64,000 bases of DNA from Acidobacteriota bacterium (lineage in GTDB: Bacteria; Acidobacteriota; Terriglobia; Acidiferrales; UBA7541): contig QHYU01000150.1 in assembly GCA_003224235.1 (NCBI GenBank), forward strand, positions 16,852 through 80,851. Reading direction: 5' to 3'. Each line of letters begins with the position of its first letter. Positions within the stretch are counted from its first letter, which is position 1. The position numbers and the translations under genes were made by a program. The notes under the pieces are model-generated. The model did no database searches, was not told the DNA's origin, and was given only the letters and a program-made list of their open reading frames with translations. Positions 9,110 to 18,361 of the stretch are shown in pieces.

Positions 9110-11485
9110 TCAAAAGCGGAATAGGTAGTTCATCTTGACGAAGAGCTGCCGGCTGGTGGAGTGGCTGGGCGAGCGGGTCAGGTGAACGGACGGCTGTACG
9201 CTAGGTGGCATGCCGGGGTCGAGCACGCGATTATCGTAGAGGTCGGTGTAGCCGACGTAGAGGGCTGTGCCCGGGTGAAGCAGATAAGTAAGCAGCAAAT
9301 CTCCTGTGAGACGTTTGGAGCGGGAGAGCGCCACCAGCGCTGGGTTCGTGAGCACGGCGTTGTAGTCGAGGATGAGCCGGAGCGAGAGTTCGCGGTTGAA
9401 CTGGTAGTTGAGCTTGGACCGGAGGAGGTGGTTGTTGAAGATGCTGGTCCCGGCGGCGAATCCCACCGGCGAGGCACCCTCCCGCGTGGACAGGAGCGCG
9501 AAGATGTAAGTCTGATCGAAGCGGATACGCGGAGCGGGACGAATCGTAAATCCGGCGTCGGCGTTAGTCGAATTCCCCAGAAAAGGCTGCAGGGCCGGAG
9601 GGGGGCTGCCCGAAAATGGCGGGAGGCCCGGCCCCGGAAAGAAGTTTACGTTGCTTCCCCGTCCGTAGTCTGCAGAGGCAGAGAGCCACTTCAGCAATTC
9701 GGTGGAGAATCCCAGCGACGTGCGATGTTTGCGGAAGCCGATGTTTTGGAAAAGCTCGAAGGTTTCGACCCGACGGACCTCGAGCGATGTCTGGCCGATG
9801 AATTGGGCGTTGAACTTGGAGTCCACGAACCAATCCTGCACCTGCCCAGCGCGATTCCAGTTAACTATGGTGAACACCGAAGGGCCGAAGCTTAGAAGAC
9901 GGCGATGCTCGGGCCGCCATGTGTAGCTGGCAAAATGTTCAGTGTCCCGGATGTCCACCCGGGGAACAAATCCGAGTTCGGAGCAGAAGTTCGGGCTGCG
10001 GTCGGAGTAGCGCGCGGCGTAGTTGAAGCGGCGGCCGAGACGCGCCAACTCAGCGAAGGCTGCCGGGCCGGAGAGGCGTTGGCGGTCTTTGGGACAGGCC
10101 CGCTCGTTAGCCGACTGGCGTGCGAAGCTACCCATCGCCTGTCCGGTTAGCACCCAGTTGGGGTTGAGCTTGATGCGGGTATCAAGCGACATGACGCGAT
10201 TGAAATTGGAGCCAAAATCGCGGCTGGCGAAGAACAAGGCGATCTCGGACTGCTGGCCGAACTCCCGCTGCACGCGCACCACGCCAATGCCCGCGCGTTC
10301 TCCGGCTATCGCGGTCGAACTCGGGCTGCCAGCGCGAGGAGCGCGGTCGTCGATGCCGAGAGCGCCGAGGGCCCAGCGGCCCACCTTGCCGGTCATGCGC
10401 ACACCGAACTGTGGGTTAGCGACGCGACGGGAGAAGAACAAAGTGACGGGCGTCTGAAAAAAGCCGGCATTTTCGATGAAGAAGGGCCGTTTTTCCGGGA
10501 AGAAGACTTCAAAGCGCTGGTTAATGGTCACCTGCGGCTCGTCGGATTCCACCTGACTAAAATCGGGGTTGAGCGCAACATCGAAGGTGAGCGCGTCGCG
10601 CACGACAAATTTGCCATCCACGCCGCCGCGAAAATCGTTCTCGGTGCGGAACCGGGGGTTATTTGCGTCCGCGGTATCGAGGAAACGAGCTCGGGCGAAC
10701 AGGCCGTAGGGGATCAACTGTACGTTGCGTCCTGGCGAGAGGTGCTCCAGCCCTTCCAGCGTGGCAAGCTGCTGCACAACGCCCTCAACGCGCCGGCTGA
10801 TGTGAGGCCACCAAGAGCTTTCGTTCTTGCGAATGATGCTGCGGCTCAGGCCTATACCCCAGGTTTGTATCGGCTCGCCACGAAAGCGAAGGCTCTTGAA
10901 CGGGACGGCGAACCAGACGATGTAGCCATCCGGCGTCAGGCGTCCCTCAGAGCGCCAAAGTGTGTCGAAGCTATAGTCTTCGCCCTGTCCTTCGGTGAGG
11001 ATGGCGTCGGCCTGGATGCCAAGCGGATTACTAAGAAAGTAATAGGCTCGCCTTTGGTCGTGGAAGGTGTCGAGGAGGATGCCGACCATGTCGTCGCTGA
11101 AAGCGTCTTCGCGCTTGGCCATGCGAGCGCGGACCTGCCTGGGCTCGTCTTTGCACACAAAAATGACATAGAGGTTCTTGTCGTCGTAGGAGAGATACGC
11201 GGTCGTTGGCTCGCTCACTGGCACGCCGTCGCCGGGGTCACGCTGGCGAAAGCTGGTGACGATGGCTTCGTCTTCGCGCGCGGTTCCATTCAGAAAGTCT
11301 TCGAGCCTGGGAGGCCGTTTGACACGGGGGATCCGCAAGACGGGGAGGCCTTTGAGGTTCCGTATGCCGCTCTGTGAAATCGAGTCGTCCATCGGGTGGT
11401 TCGCTGGCGTCTGCGCGGCGCACGGCAGCGCCAGCAGCCCCCCTGCAAAACCCATCAGGATGAGACGATGGACTCCCCGAATCAT
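9110..11485 (-). CDS. DUF5916 family outer-membrane protein with CBM9-like N-terminal domain
   Basis: 791 residues from the ATG at 11485, which opens a signal peptide ending in CAAQ; an upstream in-frame ATG (11536) adds 17 residues. Residues about 45-240 form a CBM9-like sandwich (YLSYDDKNLYVIFVCKDEP, AFSDDMVGILLDTFHD). The remainder matches DUF5916, with FEVFFPEKRPFFIENAGFF and many alternating strands, and the chain ends in YLFRF, the terminal Phe typical of outer-membrane barrels. Substrate and role are unknown; carbohydrate binding is suggested only by the N-terminal fold. Confidence 0.85.
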   Translation of the reverse strand: MIRGVHRLILMGFAGGLLALPCAAQTPANHPMDDSISQSGIRNLKGLPVLRIPRVKRPPRLEDFLNGTAREDEAIVTSFRQRDPGDGVPVSEPTTAYLSYDDKNLYVIFVCKDEPRQVRARMAKREDAFSDDMVGILLDTFHDQRRAYYFLSNPLGIQADAILTEGQGEDYSFDTLWRSEGRLTPDGYIVWFAVPFKSLRFRGEPIQTWGIGLSRSIIRKNESSWWPHISRRVEGVVQQLATLEGLEHLSPGRNVQLIPYGLFARARFLDTADANNPRFRTENDFRGGVDGKFVVRDALTFDVALNPDFSQVESDEPQVTINQRFEVFFPEKRPFFIENAGFFQTPVTLFFSRRVANPQFGVRMTGKVGRWALGALGIDDRAPRAGSPSSTAIAGERAGIGVVRVQREFGQQSEIALFFASRDFGSNFNRVMSLDTRIKLNPNWVLTGQAMGSFARQSANERACPKDRQRLSGPAAFAELARLGRRFNYAARYSDRSPNFCSELGFVPRVDIRDTEHFASYTWRPEHRRLLSFGPSVFTIVNWNRAGQVQDWFVDSKFNAQFIGQTSLEVRRVETFELFQNIGFRKHRTSLGFSTELLKWLSASADYGRGSNVNFFPGPGLPPFSGSPPPALQPFLGNSTNADAGFTIRPAPRIRFDQTYIFALLSTREGASPVGFAAGTSIFNNHLLRSKLNYQFNRELSLRLILDYNAVLTNPALVALSRSKRLTGDLLLTYLLHPGTALYVGYTDLYDNRVLDPGMPPSVQPSVHLTRSPSHSTSRQLFVKMNYLFRF

Positions 11486-11688
11486 TGAACCCACGCGAGT
11501 CCCGACAGATATACCTTCTGGGTAACAGTCGTGCAAGCGGAAAAGCCGGGGATTTTATGAAGAAGACACCTGCTTTCAAAACCGAGCGAGGCTCCGCTCG
11601 CAGGGGAGATGCATGTGCTACACTCTGATTTGACGAAGGAAGCAGAGAACTGGAAACAGCCCATTTAGAGAGGATCGAAAGGCCGGGA

Positions 11689-11823
11689 CTACTCTTTGAT
11701 TTTTTCGTCTTTCTTCTTCTTGTTCAGGGCTTCGCCGCGTACCTTATCCGCGCAAGTATCGCAGATGGTTTTGATGGACGGCTTGCCGCAAATCAGGCAT
11801 ACCTGCTTTTTGGTTTGGCCCAC
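11689..11823 (-). CDS. Zinc-ribbon-like microprotein
   Basis: 44 residues starting at a GTG at 11823 preceded by GGAGG at 5-6 bases; the longer upstream frame lacks such a site. The chain is CLICGK then about 8 residues then CDTCADK, a CxxC pair set like a treble-clef or zinc-ribbon knuckle, followed by a Lys-rich tail (LNKKKKDEKIKE). It may bind zinc and perhaps nucleic acid or a protein partner. No further function can be given. Confidence 0.65.
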   Translation of the reverse strand: MGQTKKQVCLICGKPSIKTICDTCADKVRGEALNKKKKDEKIKE

Positions 11824-11941
11824 AGCTCCTCCTTTCTCCCAGCCCTGCCATTCTAGTTTCAGCGGCTGTAGGCGTCTAGAGGAATCGCGGCAAGCCGCGG
11901 CCATTATTCTTCGTGCCGTCCACCAGTTCTCTTTCTACTGA

Positions 11942-12643
11942 TTAATCGCGCACAGCGATCAGCCAATCATTGCGCTCCCCGGGCCGCAGTTCCGGCAAGA
12001 AAATACGCCACCAGGCGTTCCGAACTGTTGTTGTGCGATAACCGCTCGCGCAAAGCGTGTTCAGGCAATCCTCACGGAGCCTCTGGGAGTGCACTTCGAT
12101 AATCCAGCGCATTCGCGGATGGCCTAACAACTTGTGTGCGCCGCGGAGCAAGTCGACCTCTCCTCCGTCGACATCGACCTTGATCAAACAGGGCGGGGTT
12201 AGAACGTCTGCGAGAGAATCCAGAGGGATTGTCGACTGTGTCTCGGATGCGCCCACGAACTTCGGAATCACCTGAAGACGCTCATCTGTTGCAAGACCAT
12301 TGAGTCGAAGATTGCTGCGGAGCTGGTATTGGCTCTCCGAGGAAGGCTCAAAGGCAAGCACCCTTTGTGCAGGCGTCCGAGCCAGAAAATACAGTGTATA
12401 CATGCCGTCATTCGCGCCCACATCAATCGCTGTTTGGATGTCCCGTGCAAGCCTTCGAAGCCAAGTACTCAATTCCCGTTCCTGCAGGCCCAACCACCGC
12501 TGAGCTTGATGCTGGAAATCCAGCTCCATGGTGAGCCCGCGAAGGATTCCTGTCTGAATGCGACGGGGAGTCCTTCCCTGAGGCAGGATCCATCGCTTCA
12601 CAATGGACTTTATTCCGTCGTGTTCCACCACGCTGACTCTCAT
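11942..12643 (-). CDS. FkbM-family SAM-dependent methyltransferase
   Basis: 233 residues from the ATG at 12643; an internal ATG at 12529 is the alternative. FkbM-type features are seen: TAIDVGANDGMYTLYFLAR (SAM motif I), VLAFEPSSESQYQLRSNL, and PCLIKVDVDGGEVDLLRGA, the family's characteristic motif. Such enzymes O-methylate sugars or other hydroxyls in polysaccharide and natural-product pathways. It lies 43 bases after the frameshifted end of the carbamoyltransferase gene. Because of that gene's frameshift, one long open frame runs through both. Confidence 0.87.
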   Translation of the reverse strand: MRVSVVEHDGIKSIVKRWILPQGRTPRRIQTGILRGLTMELDFQHQAQRWLGLQERELSTWLRRLARDIQTAIDVGANDGMYTLYFLARTPAQRVLAFEPSSESQYQLRSNLRLNGLATDERLQVIPKFVGASETQSTIPLDSLADVLTPPCLIKVDVDGGEVDLLRGAHKLLGHPRMRWIIEVHSQRLREDCLNTLCASGYRTTTVRNAWWRIFLPELRPGERNDWLIAVRD

Positions 12644-12686
12644 CTCTTCAGGACTCCGTCCGAAACACTTCCCAAGGATCGCAGTG

Positions 12687-14305
12687 TCACTTTTCCACCA
12701 GGAACGGGCCGATGACCAGCGCATCCATGCCCGAGCTGAAAAACGTGCGCACCGCATCGGTGGGCGAATTGACGATGGGCTCACCGCGCAAGTCCGCCAG
12801 TAGAGCGGATTCACCTGCTGCTCGACGGTCTGCGGGCGCGCGGTGCCATCCACGTGAGTGACCGCAGGGATAACGCCGTGTTTCTCTGGCCTCACCGGAA
12901 GCGCCAAAATCATGAACGGCGAGTCTGGAGCGCTCGCCAAGTACTCGCCGGCGACTTCGGCCAGCATCGAGGGCGCGAACGGGCGCCACCACTCGCGGAA
13001 CTTCACGGCGTTGTTGACCTTGGCGTTCATTTCCGGGTCGCGCGGGTCAGCCAGGATTGAGCGGCTGCCAAGCGCGCGCGGGCCGAACTCCATTCGCCCC
13101 TGGAACCAGCCGATAATTTTCCCGGCAACCAGCAACTCGGCCGTCACTTTGGCCGGGTCATTGAGGAGTGTGTAGCGGAGCTTGTAAGTGCGCAGCACGG
13201 ATTCGATTTCGGCGTCGCCCCATTCCGGTCCCAGATAGGCATGCCTCATGGGCTTGACGGGCAAGCGCCCTCCGGCGTCCAGGTACGGCGCCAGCGCCGC
13301 CCCCAGCGCCACACCGTCGTCCGCCGCGGCCGGCTGGACGAAGAGACGGTCCACGTGTCCCGAGGTAAGAATCTTTCCGTTCGCTTTGGAGTTGAGCGCC
13401 ACGCCGCCGGCCATGCAGAGGTTTCGGCAGCGGGTTTTCTCGACGGCCATGCGCACCACGGTCATCATGGCTCGTTCGCAGGCCTCCTGCACCGCAAACG
13501 CAATATCTTTGTAGCGATTGTCGATCTCGGTCTCCGGCACCCGCTTGGGACCCAACTCAGTTTCAATCGCGGAGACGTCACCGGCGTTCCGCCCTAGCAG
13601 CCCTGGGGCATTCACCCAATAGGGGGCGTCGTCCGGCACAATGAACGGCCGAAGATTCACCCCCGGCTGACCGTAGGGGGCAAGCCCCATCACTTTCCAC
13701 TCGTCGCTGTGTTTCTGGAAGCCGAGATAGTACGTGAACTCCGCATAGAAAAGCCCGAGCGAGTTAGGCCAGGGAATGGTTAGGATGTGGTCTATTCGCC
13801 CGTTGTGGCCGTACCAGATAGAAGTGGCTTCCCAAGCACCACGGCCGTCGGTAACAACAATCGCTGCGTCCTCGAACCCGGAGTAGGCGTAGGCGCTAAG
13901 CGCGTGCGCGTGGTGATGGTCTTCAAAGCGAAACCTCGCCTTAGTCGGGCCAAAATGATAGGTAAATCGACTGGCCCCGCCATGCTGGTGCCACATGCTC
14001 AGGAAGTAGCGAGTTGTGTTCAGCAGATTGAGGCAACTGGCCCTATGCTTGCCTGCTGCATAGCATTTCAGGTCGTGTAGGAAGATCGCGCGCGGCGCCG
14101 GCCAGCCCATGCAGACATGGTCCACCTGGTCGGCCTGAATCCCGGCATGTTTCAGGCAGGCCTGAATGGCCAGCGCTGGAAACCCGGCATCGTGTTTGAT
14201 CCGGCTCAGGCGCTCTTCGGCGACCGCGAACAGTAGTTCGCCATCGCGCACAATGCAGGCTGAGGAGTCGTGCATCTGCGAATAGTTAATCCCCAGACTG
14301 ATCAT
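12687..14305 (-). pseudogene. NodU/CmcH-type carbamoyltransferase, interrupted by an internal deletion and frameshift
   Basis: The ATG at 14305 overlaps the upstream methyltransferase stop (ATGA). For about 502 codons it is a normal O-carbamoyltransferase: LGINYSQMHDSSACIV, the metal-binding FEDHHHAHALSAY, MAGGVALNSKANGKI, WFQGRMEFGPRALGSRSILA. At about 12797, just after NPLYW, the frame breaks. The rest (ADLRGEPIVNSPTDAV to FLVEK, stop at 12687) continues one frame over. The family's VLNTSFN-containing segment, about 20 residues, is missing at the join. Such enzymes carbamoylate sugar hydroxyls. Real inactivation or an assembly error are both possible. Confidence 0.85.
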
Positions 14306-15075
14306 CGGCCATTCCCTGCCCTTTTCATGCCCCAGCACCAAGTCATCGGTGTACCTGCGCCACTCATCTCCTGCACCGCGCCCTCGGCACTCCACAGCAC
14401 CTCGAGCATCCGGTCGACTTCGACCGAGGCTCCGCGCCAGCTCTTCCCCGCCAACTCGGGGTCCCATCCCATCCACGAGGCAACAGCACGGCTCGCGCGA
14501 TTCATCCGAATCGTCCACAGGGCGTCCACGACCCCCCAAGCCAAGCGACCTGTGCGGTTCATTGTCGGCTCACGAACGCTGTTGAACTGAAACAAGAAAG
14601 CGCCTTCCGGCTTCAGCACACGGAGCATCTCCCGGACGTACTGGAAGGCGAGCGCTTCAGTCGGCATGTGTTGGAGCACGATATAGCTGAAGACAAAATC
14701 GACAGAGTTTGCCCCCACGCCGGCAAGACTCTTACCATCCCCTTGCAACCAGACGATGTTGTCGGCTGCCGGCAGCAGAGTCTTTGCACGACGGAGCATT
14801 TCGGGAGAGATATCGCAGGCATAGACGCATGCAAAGCGGCGGGCAAAGCTGCGGGTCATCCGACCTGCACCGCAACCCAGCTCGAGCATCGCCTTGCGAT
14901 CCGGCTGCCACTGCCAGCGGCGAAAGAACACTTCGACGAGCCGCTGGTAATCCTCTTCGCCGGACCGAAAAAACGAGTCGGGATCCCAGTCCTGCCGCCA
15001 CGTGGCGATGTAATGGAAAGCTTCCTTGCGGGCCCGGTCGTCCCAGTCGCGCCGCATCATTTCCGTAATGCTCAC
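14302..15075 (-). CDS. Class I SAM-dependent methyltransferase
   Basis: 257 residues. The SAM-binding core MLELGCGAGRMTRSFARRF is at about 65-83, with CDISPEMLRRA (motif II-like), then FVFSYIVLQHMPTEALAF and MLRVLKPEGAFLFQFN. It lies between a GT2 gene and the carbamoyltransferase, with a 4-base ATGA overlap into the latter, so it is in the same operon. It probably methylates a sugar or a lipid-linked intermediate. The acceptor is unknown. Confidence 0.87.
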   Translation of the reverse strand: MSITEMMRRDWDDRARKEAFHYIATWRQDWDPDSFFRSGEEDYQRLVEVFFRRWQWQPDRKAMLELGCGAGRMTRSFARRFACVYACDISPEMLRRAKTLLPAADNIVWLQGDGKSLAGVGANSVDFVFSYIVLQHMPTEALAFQYVREMLRVLKPEGAFLFQFNSVREPTMNRTGRLAWGVVDALWTIRMNRASRAVASWMGWDPELAGKSWRGASVEVDRMLEVLWSAEGAVQEMSGAGTPMTWCWGMKRAGNGR

Positions 15076-15139
15076 CGGCTGCCTCTCTACCTCGAGATGC
15101 GAACAGAATCGAACTGCGGCTCCTCGATGATCGCCCTAT

Positions 15140-16204
15140 TCACATTTCCATTCTTCGTTCGATGACGGGCGCCGCGGGTGTGGGCTCCCCGATTATCTTC
15201 CGCAGTTCGCGCAGGTTCTTCTCGGCGTACCACTGTCGGAACCGGTAAAAGCGCCGCGGCGGCAGCAGCGCCGTCAGCGCCAGCGCCGCCGCTTTGAACA
15301 GACCATAGCCGAAATCGGCATCCCGGTAGGCCAGCCGGTAAGCCGCGCGCTCGACGCGAAATGTGTCCCAGGGCCAGCCGCCGTCGAGACGCAGGCGGAT
15401 GCGCTCCGCATCCACCCAAACGGGCTCCAAAACAGCTTGCACCACCTCGGGGGCAACGCCCAACTCGGCCAACCGCGACGGCAGCGTGCGTAGCAACGCA
15501 ACCAGCACGGTTTGCTTGCGGCGGTACTTGACGGGGTCATTCGAGCCGAACTGGAAAAGATTGCCGCCATGCAACCGATAGTAGAACAGAGGCTCATCGA
15601 GGATGAGCGCTCCGCCAATGGCCACAGCCAGCGTGAAGATGAACTCATCGGCCTCGACGACAAGTTCCTCGGGAACAGGTAGAACGCGATCGAGAATCCC
15701 CTTGCGAATGGTTATTCTGCTGGTCCCCAGAAAGCAGCGTAGATGAGAGAACAGCGAGGCCGTCGCGAGGTCGCCCAGGTGAAGCCGGTACGGCTTCTCC
15801 AGCACAAAAGCACGAGGGCGTTGGCCGTTGGGATAGACCTCATAATAGCCGTGGCCGACCGCGCCGATGTCGGGATTTCTGGCCAGTTGCTCGAGCGCCT
15901 TCGGCAGTTTGTCTTGTGCCCACCAATCGTCGCCGTCAAGGAAAGAAGCGATCTCCCCGTGCATCTCGGGGATGCCGACATTGAACGCCGAGGCCTGGCC
16001 GCCGTTGGGTTTGAAAAGGTACCGCACCCGGGGAGCGAATTTGCGAACAATTGCTGATGTATTGTCGGCGGACCCGTCGTCCACCACGATCACTTCCATC
16101 TCCTCTGCGGACAGCCCCTGCTCGAGCACGCTTACTAGCGCCTGCTCGATGAAACCCTCGTGGTTATACGTGTCAATCAGAACGCTGACGAAAGGTCTTG
16201 TCAT
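15140..16204 (-). CDS. Family 2 glycosyltransferase
   Basis: 354 residues. The GT-A fold starts at SVLIDTYNHEGFIEQALVSV, then IVVDDGSADNTSAI and GEIASFLDGDDWW (the DxD-type metal/nucleotide-sugar site). The C-terminal half is helical and family-variable. It probably transfers one sugar during repeat-unit assembly at the cytoplasmic membrane face. A decayed relative of its first 50-70 codons lies on the other side of nadE. Confidence 0.9.
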   Translation of the reverse strand: MTRPFVSVLIDTYNHEGFIEQALVSVLEQGLSAEEMEVIVVDDGSADNTSAIVRKFAPRVRYLFKPNGGQASAFNVGIPEMHGEIASFLDGDDWWAQDKLPKALEQLARNPDIGAVGHGYYEVYPNGQRPRAFVLEKPYRLHLGDLATASLFSHLRCFLGTSRITIRKGILDRVLPVPEELVVEADEFIFTLAVAIGGALILDEPLFYYRLHGGNLFQFGSNDPVKYRRKQTVLVALLRTLPSRLAELGVAPEVVQAVLEPVWVDAERIRLRLDGGWPWDTFRVERAAYRLAYRDADFGYGLFKAAALALTALLPPRRFYRFRQWYAEKNLRELRKIIGEPTPAAPVIERRMEM

Positions 16205-16282
16205 GCTCCTCCACCTGCTTGAGGCGTAGAGCGTGGGCGATTGTGTCGCAGACGGGCAGCACGCTCACTACGGAAAAAGCTT

Positions 16283-17968
16283 CTACCCATATCCCTCCTC
16301 TTCGGAGGTCTTCAGAACTAGCGCCCTGCACTCCCAATCCTTGCGTGCAATCGGCATCCGCCAGCCTGTTCCGAAAGCTCGGTCGGTGACCTTGATGCCA
16401 GGCGCAGCCTGCTTGCGCTTGAACTCCGCGCGCTTGACTCCCTGTAGGACGCGGAGCACCATCGCTTCATCCAATCCCTGGAGAACGATCTCTTCCACTG
16501 ACTGGCGTTGCTCGATATGCTGCTGCAGGATCGCGTCGAGCAGGTCGTAGGGTGGCAGCGTGTCCTGATCGGTTTGATTTGGCCGGAGCTCGGCCGAGGG
16601 CGCTTTGCTCAAAACTCGCTCCGGAATCACGAGGCTCGCGCGATTCAGCCATTTCGCCAGGCGATAGACCATCGTTTTGGGCAGATCTGAAATGACCGCA
16701 AAGCCTCCTGACATGTCGCCGTACAACGTACAGTACCCCGCGGCCAGTTCTGATTTGTTCCCAGTGGTCAGCAGCAACGCGCCGAATTTGTTCGAGAGGG
16801 CCATCAGCACGTTGCCGCGAATCCTGGCCTGCAGATTCTCCTCGGTGACGTCCGGCGAATAACCGGCAAAAGCATCCCGCAGGGCTTCCTGGAACGCCGC
16901 CATCAGGCCGGTGATGGGAATCTCCCGGGTGGGCAAGCCCAGGGTGCGGGCAAGCTCCAGCGCGTCTTCGATGCTTTCCCGGCTCGTATACGGAGACGGC
17001 ATCAGCACGCCCAGGACGTTTTTGGGGCCGACGGCTTGTGCGGCAATCGCAGCCGTCAACGATGAATCGATGCCCCCGGAGAGGCCCAGAAGCACGCGTT
17101 GAAAGCCACACTTGCGAACATAGTCGCGCGTCCCGAGCACCAACGCCTGCCAGATTTCCGCCTCGGGCAGCAACTCATCCGGGGCAATGGACCCGCAAGA
17201 CTCTCCCAGGTCAACCAGAACCAGATCTTCATCAAACGGCCGGCCGCGGGCGATCAGCCTGCCGGAGCCATCAAACGCGATACTGCGCCCATCAAAGACC
17301 AGGTCATCGTTGCCGCCCACCTGGTTGACGTACAGCAGCGGAATCCGATAGCGGCACGCCATCCGGCTGAGCATCTCTTCGCGAAGTTTTTGCTTGCCCA
17401 CGGTGAAGGGTGACGCCGAAAGATTGACCACGCAGTTGGCGCCCGCTTCGATCAGTATTTCGACGGGGTCGGCGTGATAGCGACGCCGCTGCAAGAAATC
17501 GCGGTCATTCCAGATGTCCTCGCAGATGGTGATGCCAATGGTCCAGCCGTCTAGCGGCAGAAGCTGGGGGCCGGGGGCCGATTCGAAATACCGATCCTCG
17601 TCAAAGACGTCGTAGGTCGGCAGGAGGCACTTGCGGAATCGGGATTGGACCTTGCCACCCTGCAAGAGCACAGCAGAGTTGAACAGGGGGCGACCTTCGC
17701 GCGCCTGGTTCGGCTCGGCGATGCCCACAAGTACGGGGGGAGCTCCGCGGAGAACCTCCGCGAGTTGTTCCAGCACCTGCCAACTGCGGGTGACAAAGGC
17801 AGGGTGAAGAAGAAGATCGCGCGTCGGGTAACCGAGCAAGGCGAGTTCGGAGGTCACAACCAGGCTGGCGCCGCGTTCCTGGGCCTGGCGCGTCGCTTCC
17901 GCGATCCGCGCGGCGTTACCCTCCAGATCGGCCACGGTGTAGTTTCGCTGTAGCAGTGCAATCTTCAT
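16283..17968 (-). CDS. nadE: Glutamine-dependent NAD+ synthetase
   Basis: 561 residues with two domains. The nitrilase-type glutaminase has its triad visible: Glu41 in TSELALLGYP, Lys113 in FRKCLLP and Cys149 in ITICEDIW. The NAD synthetase domain has the ATP pyrophosphatase loop SGGIDSS at 297-303 and LLTTGNKSELAAGYCTLYGD. It amidates deamido-NAD using glutamine-derived ammonia. It is a housekeeping gene placed among polysaccharide genes, flanked by a GT2 gene and a decayed copy of one. Confidence 0.96.
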   Translation of the reverse strand: MKIALLQRNYTVADLEGNAARIAEATRQAQERGASLVVTSELALLGYPTRDLLLHPAFVTRSWQVLEQLAEVLRGAPPVLVGIAEPNQAREGRPLFNSAVLLQGGKVQSRFRKCLLPTYDVFDEDRYFESAPGPQLLPLDGWTIGITICEDIWNDRDFLQRRRYHADPVEILIEAGANCVVNLSASPFTVGKQKLREEMLSRMACRYRIPLLYVNQVGGNDDLVFDGRSIAFDGSGRLIARGRPFDEDLVLVDLGESCGSIAPDELLPEAEIWQALVLGTRDYVRKCGFQRVLLGLSGGIDSSLTAAIAAQAVGPKNVLGVLMPSPYTSRESIEDALELARTLGLPTREIPITGLMAAFQEALRDAFAGYSPDVTEENLQARIRGNVLMALSNKFGALLLTTGNKSELAAGYCTLYGDMSGGFAVISDLPKTMVYRLAKWLNRASLVIPERVLSKAPSAELRPNQTDQDTLPPYDLLDAILQQHIEQRQSVEEIVLQGLDEAMVLRVLQGVKRAEFKRKQAAPGIKVTDRAFGTGWRMPIARKDWECRALVLKTSEEEGYG

Positions 17969-17974
17969 GGCCCC

Positions 17975-18268
17975 TCAGCAGTCAAGCACAAGTGCCAGCC
18001 GAAATGCCGGTCCCGCCAGCGAAACAGCGCCGGTGGCAACCCTTACGGATCCGAAGACCATGTTTCGTGAGAATGGCCTCGGCCTCCCGGCCGGTAGAGG
18101 CGAATTTGCGCACATCGCAGAAGTATTGTCGGTGGAGCCGCCGTCCGCCACGATCACTTTCATCTCCTGTGCGGACGGCCCCAGCTCGAACACGCTTACG
18201 ATCGCCTGCTCGATGAAGTGCTCGTGGTTACAGGCGTCGACCAAGGCAGTCGCCAAAGGCTTGGCCAT
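17975..18268 (-). pseudogene. Decayed fragment of a family 2 glycosyltransferase
   Basis: From the ATG at 18268 the first 52 codons closely resemble the start of the intact GT2 at 15140-16204: FIEQAIVSVFELGPSAQEMK against FIEQALVSVLEQGLSAEEME. At 18115-18113 one base is missing. The expected VRKFA continues in the next frame, while the open frame runs on as nonsense for about 45 codons. DDGS has become DGGS and nothing resembling the GT2 C-terminal half follows. It is a truncated, frameshifted duplicate. Confidence 0.8.
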
Positions 18269-18361
18269 CTTTTTCAGCACCAGTGGTACAGAAATACTCA
18301 TGGGCACGCGGGCGGCTATCTTCGGCTCCCGGTCAGCCAGGATCATCGGCCTCAACTCCCT

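Noticed and set aside
11942..14539. 865-residue open frame read as a natural carbamoyltransferase-FkbM fusion
   Set aside because: The family C-terminus of the carbamoyltransferase continues in another frame from 12797 to 12687, and the joining residues are nonsense. The long frame is produced by the deletion.
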